From Theodoxus fluviatilis (Eukaryota; Mollusca; Gastropoda; Cycloneritida; Neritidae): DNA of 11,517 bases. Location: contig JAWQFJ010009497.1 in the NCBI GenBank assembly GCA_034096865.1, positions 1 to 11,517 on the forward strand, given 5' to 3'. Made by a program: the position numbers and the translations under genes. The notes below the pieces were generated by a model. The model did no database searches, was not told the DNA's origin, and saw only the letters and a program-made list of their open reading frames with translations. Numbering within the stretch: the first letter of the stretch is position 1; each line of letters opens with the position of its first letter. This document shows, one piece after another, positions 6,341 through 11,517 of this stretch.

Positions 6341-7198
6341 TCAGTTCTGAGCCAGCGCGGGGCTCCCGGAGTCCGCTCGCTCAGAGTGGCGTAGTCTACC
6401 TTGCCACACGTTCTCCTGTCCCTGTGCCCCGGCTATCGCATGTCTCGGACCCACGTTGGAGGACGTACCCCTATCAACGTCTGTCCGTGCGTCGGCAAAG
6501 GCATCTTCGTTGTCTTCTCCCTCTGGGTCGTCTTTCTCTGTCTGCTCTATCCGATGAGCGGCGGTCTTACGCTGCGAGTCCTTCACCACCCAATCAAGCA
6601 GTGAGCGCTGGGTGAACTCTGCACGCTCAGGGCGTGCGGCACGAGGGTCACTGTTCAAGGGAGTCCCCGAAGTGCTGACGTCACCTGTGTCTTCACTGGC
6701 TATTGCTTCTCTCACTTGTCCTGATTTATTTCTAGCTGGTTGGTTCCTGTCGCGTGTCTTGATAGTGGGCAACACCGCGTCGTCTTCATCAGCTGACAAA
6801 TCGCCCGGGTCCGCGGAAGTAAGGTCGACCGAGTCTCTGACATCAACTACCTCCTGCGGTTGCTTATCTTGCGGTCCTTTCCTGTCTGCAGTGTCAGTTC
6901 TCTGTTCGTATCCAGGATGATTGTTCTCGGCACCTGTCGTATTTCTACTCTGCCCCGATTCTACGTTTGAGAGCGTAATCAAGTTGCGTTCTTCAGCCTT
7001 TCTACGTTTCCCTACTTTTCTGTCTCTAGGTTTCCAGGGGAGGTTAGTTAGCGCACCAGATCCACCAGGTCTTGGTCTGTCGTTTTTCCCCATAGCTCTT
7101 CCATTCTCTGCCGTGTTGTGGATATGAGTGCCTCTGTTTCCACCCTGTTGTGCGTATCGCAGTTTTGTCGTGGGCGCATCTTCGTCTCTGTAGTACAT
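6341..7198 (-). CDS. Retrotransposon ORF1-like protein, 285 residues
   Basis: An uninterrupted frame from ATG (7196-7198) to TGA (6341-6343) lies directly upstream of the endonuclease, where non-LTR elements carry ORF1, usually an RNA-binding protein packaged with the element RNA. The product is very hydrophilic, rich in Arg, Asp, Glu, Gln, Gly and Thr. A central acidic stretch (DLTSADPGDLSADEDDAV) is followed by QRSLLDWVVKDSQRK and an acidic tail region. I see no CCHC knuckle, RRM or clear coiled coil, so assignment is by position. It may lack an N-terminal part, since only about 40 nt separate the ATG from the (TC)n tract. The stop is in frame with ORF2, 48 nt upstream of its ATG. Confidence 0.65.
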   Translation of the reverse strand: MYYRDEDAPTTKLRYAQQGGNRGTHIHNTAENGRAMGKNDRPRPGGSGALTNLPWKPRDRKVGKRRKAEERNLITLSNVESGQSRNTTGAENNHPGYEQRTDTADRKGPQDKQPQEVVDVRDSVDLTSADPGDLSADEDDAVLPTIKTRDRNQPARNKSGQVREAIASEDTGDVSTSGTPLNSDPRAARPERAEFTQRSLLDWVVKDSQRKTAAHRIEQTEKDDPEGEDNEDAFADARTDVDRGTSSNVGPRHAIAGAQGQENVWQGRLRHSERADSGSPALAQN

Positions 7199-7235
7199 TT
7201 TGTTGTTTCTAAAATATCCTATTCGCCCTTGTCTG

Positions 7236-7237
<2 letters not shown>

Positions 7238-7291
<54 letters not shown>
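7238..7291. repeat. (GA)27 microsatellite at retrotransposon 5' end
   Basis: Uninterrupted GA dinucleotides over 54 bp, in the same orientation as the tract at 3678-3747. Together they bracket the retrotransposon, as expected if it inserted into a single GA/TC microsatellite. Confidence 0.97.
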
Positions 7292-7295
<4 letters not shown>

Positions 7296-7921
7296 GTTTG
7301 TCACTGCCCCCTGAAAGAAAAACATGGTTCATAAACTGGTCTCCTATCAACTTTGGTACCTTCTACATGGAACGAGACTGCACAGCGATCACAGCCACCT
7401 GAGACAAACCACCGCCAGCGTCTTCACTCTACGGGGAACCCACGACCAGACCCAGATACACTTCCTGTCTTCGCCCTCTGTTTCCTGCTGCTCTTTAGCT
7501 TTCATGTGTGTGCGCAAAAAAATTCCTTCACGGGGCCTGAAAAAGATGTGATTGGACCGAATGTTGTGGCCCGACAGTGAGTGCAGTGCACGGAAAGGCC
7601 TTTGGACACGCTTCTGGCAACTATGCTGTTTTCATAGGAAATATCCTCCTCGCAAGTCCCAAGAGCAGTGTTCTGTGGAGCGTCTGCCCATAGGAACACG
7701 TTTACAAGTTTAATGTCCATCGGACACTTCCTTGACCAGTCAGTATGATGTGTTCCTGCTTGTGACATAGCGGCAGACACGTGTCCAGCCAGATTTCCTG
7801 ATGGTGGCCCAGCCTCGCTCGATTCGAAACCTCTTTGGCTTCTGCTGCTTTATCTTTCGGTTGTAGAATGTCTTAACGCCCATGGATTTCCTGTACAGTT
7901 TTACATCACTTTCTTTCTCGC
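7292..7921. other. Unassigned sequence; one minus-strand open frame
   Basis: On the minus strand a frame is open from about 7845 to 7502 and contains an ATG at 7780 (92 residues, including HTDWSRKCPMDIKLVNVFLW and VHCTHC). Its amino-acid composition is not low-complexity and it could be an exon or decayed coding sequence, but I recognise no family and see no convincing splice sites. Overlapping plus-strand frames (7324-7580) appear to be chance. Confidence 0.25.
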
Positions 7922-8005
7922 GTGTGCAGTTTATTGCAACATCCTGTTGTCACAAGGTGTGCAGTTTATTGCAAACATCCTGTTGTCACAAGGTGTGCAG
8001 CTGAC
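7922..8005. repeat. Tandem duplication, 35/36-bp unit, about 2.3 copies
   Basis: GTGTGCAGTTTATTGCAA...CATCCTGTTGTCACAAG occurs at 7922-7956 and again at 7957-7992 with one extra A. A partial third copy starts with GTGTGCAG at 7993. It is short and probably a replication-slippage product. Confidence 0.9.
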
Positions 8006-9428
8006 TAGATCGAGTTCAAAGAAATTCAAACTGCCCGTGTTGAACTACTGGGCGGAGAGCAGAGTTAGTCATGAATCTGGGGTGCTATTTCTCACCGTGG
8101 GGTGTTTTTCTCCATTTGTTTGTAGGGACCTGGCTGGTTGGCGAGTTGGCAATCGAAAGGGATGCCACATTCACTATGAGCACGAGGTTACGATGTTATT
8201 AACTCTAGTGTGAATTCACGTGGCCTTATGGTATTATTGTCCAATTCCGTGTGGGTGGCCCGGGTTCCTTTTCCGGTTGGTGCCCTCGTCTGTACTTTCC
8301 TTATAACTCCGCCCATTTCTCATTTGGCTTTTTTTTACCGGACACCATGAAAAGTTCAGTATTTTCAACAAAACTTACCACTTCGTGAGAAGGCCTTAAT
8401 TAAGTACCATCTTGGAGTGTGTCTGGATGTCCAAAGCGGGATGTCAAGTCGTCGTGCAGCCTCGTCAAAACACTTTCAATCTGCCAAATGTGTGGATTCT
8501 ATTTTTCTCGGTAACAGAAGGTGAAGGTGGATGGGGCGGTCATAGGGGTGGGAGACGAAATTGATTAATGAAGAAATAACAACCGCACTCGCCATTACCG
8601 GAACCACTTGTTATCACATGACATGCTTTCTCAAGAAAATTGTGGCAGTGGCAAAACCCAACACAAGTCGTTGACTAACTTTCATACATGTAGATATACA
8701 GCCGAAAAAGACACATGTAGTTGACGTCCCGTCAAAAATGACCCAGAAGGATTATCAGCAGTATTTCATCATGTGTACGAAACAGTTTCAACGTCATATG
8801 GGAATTATTTCCATGTCCCAAGGACATGTGTCTTTTCCTACCGCTTCCAGGACAAGTACCCAGCCACTGATGATAGGTTTTCCCAGGCCCCCTCTCTCAT
8901 TTTCAATGGCAATCGCAAGTACGACAAACAACGAAAACGACAGTAGAATTTATCGCCTTGAGCATTAATCAGAGTGAACAATTATGCCCATTTACCTGCA
9001 AATGTTATTTTCACCGTACCTGCAACCGATTTCACAAAGTAATAAAGCCTGGAACACCAGACAAGGACAGGCCGGGTCGCGGGCCACGAGAAAACGGCAA
9101 ATCACAAGTGGCAAATTGAAAGTCAGAGAGAACATGGCTGCGTCCCGGCGCGAGAGTTTGTGAAGAAGTTGCCGATAGAAGAAGTAACTGACGATTCAGA
9201 CATCACAGCGGGTTTTCACTGATAAAACATACCATGGTTACATTTTGAACGACACGTGAACTTTTTCAAAGAAAAGGAAGCTACTTTTGTGCCTCGATAC
9301 ACTCCGGGACATAATATATATACCCATCAAAATGCATAAATGAACACCCAAACAGCAAATAGTTCCGTGTAAGTACACTTTTCCATTCTCGGGTCTGTGA
9401 ATAGCAATCCAAGTGGCACGGTCACCGC
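8006..9428. other. Long unassigned unique stretch
   Basis: No gene, RNA or repeat is supported across about 1.4 kb. Frames of 76-88 residues (7947-8213, 8738-8968) have no recognisable content. A small perfect inverted repeat, CATGTCC/GGACATG, lies at 8812-8828. Dense stops in all frames suggest intergenic or intronic sequence. Confidence 0.5.
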
Positions 9429-9549
9429 CATTTTTGGTCATCCGGGTCTTCGCGGCTTAGTACCTCCGAAACCTCCTCGGCAAACCTCCTTGTGAGGGAA
9501 TGCCTCCTTATAAGCAAGGCGCTGTGGGAAACGCACTCGCTTCTCGTTT

Positions 9550-9568
9550 CCTGCAAGGTCCTTGCAGG
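9550..9568. repeat. Near-perfect palindrome, 9-bp arms
   Basis: CCTGCAAGG and CCTTGCAGG are exact complements separated by one T. With such a short spacer, a symmetrical protein-binding site is more likely than an RNA hairpin. No binding protein is recognised. Confidence 0.7.
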
Positions 9569-9613
9569 ATCCTAGCGTTTACAACGCGCCCTAGTAAGGT
9601 GGCAACAGTGTGA

Positions 9614-9621
9614 TGACGTCA
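9614..9621. promoter_or_regulatory. CRE-type palindrome TGACGTCA
   Basis: A perfect match to the CREB/ATF consensus, in the context GATGACGTCACG, about 100 nt before a donor-like site. Function is not shown. Similar words occur at 1619 and 1647, and inside retrotransposon ORF1 at 6676. Confidence 0.35.
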
Positions 9622-9724
9622 CGTCCGTTCTTTGCCTCACCTCCTGCTAGTCTGCTGTGACAAGATTTGATAAACTCCCACAGGTCGTGTGTGCTCAGAA
9701 AACTCCATATAATTCAGGTAGGTA

Positions 9725-9965
9725 AAAATACTTTTCGTAAATGTGCAGATGGATGCTGGTGGTTAGGAAGGAAGCAATAGGACTCGAGGCTTGATGACAG
9801 AAGGGCTCAAGTATGAAACAATTTTTTAAGTCGTAGTTGCTTTACACAACTTTATTCATCCTTTGGGTACTGGAGCTGTAGGCTGGTCCGAGGCAGGATG
9901 GTAGTGACCTTAACAAGCCCGAGACCGTGGTGACAGTGGTCTCTGGTGGAACGGTATTCTTTCAG
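9725..9965. other. Unassigned flank of minisatellite
   Basis: Nothing recognisable between the donor-like site and the array. Words such as GACAGTGGTCTCTGGTGG are unique within the window. Confidence 0.4.
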
Positions 9966-11517
9966 TCAGTACAGCAGTACCACTCTCTCTACACTGAGCT
10001 TGCAGCCTGTTAGTTCAGCAATACCACTCTCTCTACACTGAGCTTGCAGCCTGTTAGTACAGCAATACCACTCTCTCTACACTGAGCTCGCAGCCTGTTA
10101 GTACAGCAATACCACTCTCTCTACACTGACCTCGCAGCCTGTTAGTACAGCAATACCACTCTCTCTACACTGAGCTCGCAGCCTGTTAGTGCAGCAATAC
10201 CACTCTCTCTACACTGACCTCGCAGCCTGTTAGTACAGCAATACCACTCTCTCTACACTGAGCTCGCAGCCTGTTAGTACAGCAATACCACTCTCTCTAC
10301 ACTGACCTCGCAGCCTGTTAGTACAGCAATACCACTCTCTCTACACTGACCTCGCAGCCTGTTAGTACAGCAATACCACTCTCTCTACACTGAGCTTGCA
10401 GCCTGTTAGTACAGCAATACCACTCTCTCTACACTGACCTCGCAGCCTGTTAGTTCAGCAATACCACTCTCTCTACACTGAGCTCGCAGCCTGTTAGTAC
10501 AGCAATACCACTCTCTCTACACTGACCTCGCAGCCTGTTAGTACAGCAATACCACTCTGACCTCGCAGCCTGTTAGTGCAGCAATACCACTCTCTCTACA
10601 CTGAGCTTGCAGCCTGTTAGTACAGCAATACCACTCTCTCTACACTGAGCTTGCAGCCTGTTAGTACAGCAATACCACTCTCTCTACACTGAGCTTGCAG
10701 CCTGTTAGTACAGCAATACCACTCTCTCTACACTGACCTTGCAGCCTGTTAGTACAGCCATACCACTCTCTCTACACTGAGCTTGCAGTCTGTTAGTACA
10801 GCAATACCACTCTGACCTCGCAGCCTGTTAGTACAGCCATACCACTCTCTCTACACTGAGCTTGCAGCCTGTTAGTACAGCAATACCACTCTCTCTACAC
10901 TGAGCTTGCAGCCTGTTAGTACAGCAATACCACTCTCTCTACACTGAGCTTGCAGCCTGTTAGTACAGCCATACCACTCTCTCTACACTGAGCTTGCAGC
11001 CTGTTAGTACAGCCATACCACTCTCTCTACACTGAGCTTGCAGCCTGTTAGTACAGCAATACCACTCTCTCTACACTGACCTTGCAGCCTGTTAGTACAG
11101 CCATACCACTCTCTCTACACTGAGCTTGCAGCCTGTTAGTACAGCAATACCACTCTCTCTACACTGAGCTTGCAGCCTGTTAGTACAGCAATACCACTCT
11201 CTCTACACTGACCTCGCAGCCTGTTAGTACAGCAATACCACTCTCTCTACACTGAGCTTGCAGCCTGTTAGTACAGCAATACCACTCTCTCTACACTGAG
11301 CTCGCAGCCTGTTAGTACAGCAATACCACTCTCTCTACACTGACCTCGCAGCCTGTTAGTGCAGCAATACCACTCTCTCTACACTGAGCTTGCAGCCTGT
11401 TAGTACAGCAATACCACTCTCTCTACACTGACCTCGCAGCCTGTTAGTACAGCAATACCACTCTCTCTACACTGAGCTTGCAGCCTGTTAGTACAGCAAT
11501 ACCACTCTCTCTACACT
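9966..11517. repeat. 44-bp minisatellite array, about 35 copies, continues past window
   Basis: The 44-bp unit includes CAGCCTGTTAGTACAGCAAT followed by ACCACTCTCTCTACACTGAG and CTTG. Spacing is 44 bp throughout except for two units shortened to 35 bp by loss of the same 9 nt, with junctions at 10551-10560 and 10806-10815. Variants are limited: GAGCTTG, GAGCTCG, GACCTCG or GACCTTG; GTACAG, GTTCAG or GTGCAG; CAATACC or CCATACC. Each unit holds TAG and TGA on the plus strand and TAA and TAG on the minus strand. Because 44 is not a multiple of three, no frame is open, so the array is non-coding. It starts in sequence diverged at one base (CAGTACC) and has no unique spacers. Confidence 0.98.

Larger units (their letters stand above)
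3748..7237 (-). mobile_element. APE-type non-LTR retrotransposon, defective, bounded by (TC)n
   Basis: The element runs on the minus strand from about 7237 (a 5' UTR of about 40 nt) through ORF1, endonuclease, reverse transcriptase and a C-terminal CCHC-like finger to a 3' UTR ending at 3748. Both ends abut (TC)n tracts (element sense), so insertion into a TC microsatellite is the simplest reading, and no ordinary target duplication can be recognised. Damage seen: a dinucleotide frameshift in the endonuclease, a GDxN to GNxN change, a deletion joining mid-endonuclease to the RT start, and a 5-bp duplication before the zinc finger. As I recall, TC-repeat-targeting LINEs (Kibi, Tx1 group) have been described; I cannot assign a clade from the sequence alone. 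Confidence 0.85.
9429..9722. promoter_or_regulatory. Promoter-like cluster, possibly divergent (weak)
   Basis: Several signals lie close together. On the minus strand, AAAATGGCGGTGAC resembles a YY1 site and its ATG (9429-9431) opens a 34-codon frame, MAVTVPLGLLFTDPRMEK..., ending at 9327. On the plus strand there is CTTATAAG near 9507, a near-perfect palindrome CCTGCAAGG-T-CCTTGCAGG (9550-9568), a CRE palindrome TGACGTCA (9614-9621) and a strong donor-like TTCAG|GTAGGT (about 9717-9724). Such clustering fits a promoter with an untranslated first exon, but each word could occur by chance and there is no transcript evidence. Confidence 0.25.

Noticed and set aside
6676..6683. CRE palindrome inside ORF1 as a regulatory site
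   Set aside because: A single 8-bp word within coding sequence with no supporting context.
6401..7127. Plus-strand frames opposite ORF1
   Set aside because: Antisense shadows with no recognisable content; ORF1 position and frame fit the minus-strand element.
7118..7402. Plus-strand frame across the second (GA)n tract
   Set aside because: Low-complexity artefact overlapping the retrotransposon 5' end on the opposite strand.
9966..11517. CRISPR-like array
   Set aside because: Units are directly adjacent 44-bp near-identical copies with no unique spacers, in a eukaryotic context; it is a minisatellite.

Overview
The window looks like a non-coding, repeat-dense stretch of an invertebrate animal nuclear genome. 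A marine mollusc, perhaps a gastropod, is my best guess, but only from repeat style: GACA-tailed dispersed repeats, a tRNA-Lys-derived SINE, long GA microsatellites and an APE-type non-LTR retrotransposon. No intact host gene, bacterial-style operon, CRISPR array or functional RNA gene can be supported. ATG-to-stop frames outside the retrotransposon are short and resemble nothing I recognise.

Layout. 1-240: copy A of a dispersed repeat ending in (GACA)n. 240-445: minus-strand tRNA-Lys-like SINE head with A box, plus a second B-box-like palindrome. 446-1700: mostly unique sequence, with an 18-bp inverted repeat (1006-1069), a weak first-exon-like signal (1348-1420) and clustered CRE-type palindromes (1619-1654). 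1708-1864: copy B of the dispersed repeat. 1867-1971: three identical 35-bp hairpin-forming units. 1973-2221: a 245-bp foldback MITE flanked by TA. 2480-3090: a GC-rich island with a 66-bp duplication. 3141-3330: an old diverged duplication.

3678-7291 is the main object: a 3.5-kb non-LTR retrotransposon on the minus strand, lying exactly between two (GA)n tracts, i.e. (TC)n in its own sense. It has ORF1, an APE endonuclease, a reverse transcriptase and a C-terminal CCHC-like finger, then a 3' UTR with AATAAA directly before the TC tract. It is dead: an endonuclease frameshift in a CA run, an Asp-to-Asn change in the endonuclease GDxN motif, an internal deletion fusing mid-endonuclease to the start of RT, and a 5-bp duplication that shifts the RT C-terminus. 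ORF1 and ORF2 are in the same frame, separated by a single TGA, and a 9-bp hairpin straddles the ORF2 start codon.

7292-9965 is mostly unexplained unique sequence, with a small 35-bp duplication at 7922 and a promoter-like cluster around 9430-9720. From about 9966 to the window end lies a 44-bp minisatellite of about 35 copies, with variant blocks and two 35-bp deletion units. The array continues past the window.

The most interesting points are the microsatellite-bounded retrotransposon and its ORF1/ORF2 junction, the mosaic 44-bp array, and the foldback MITE that shares a 16-bp word with its own flank.
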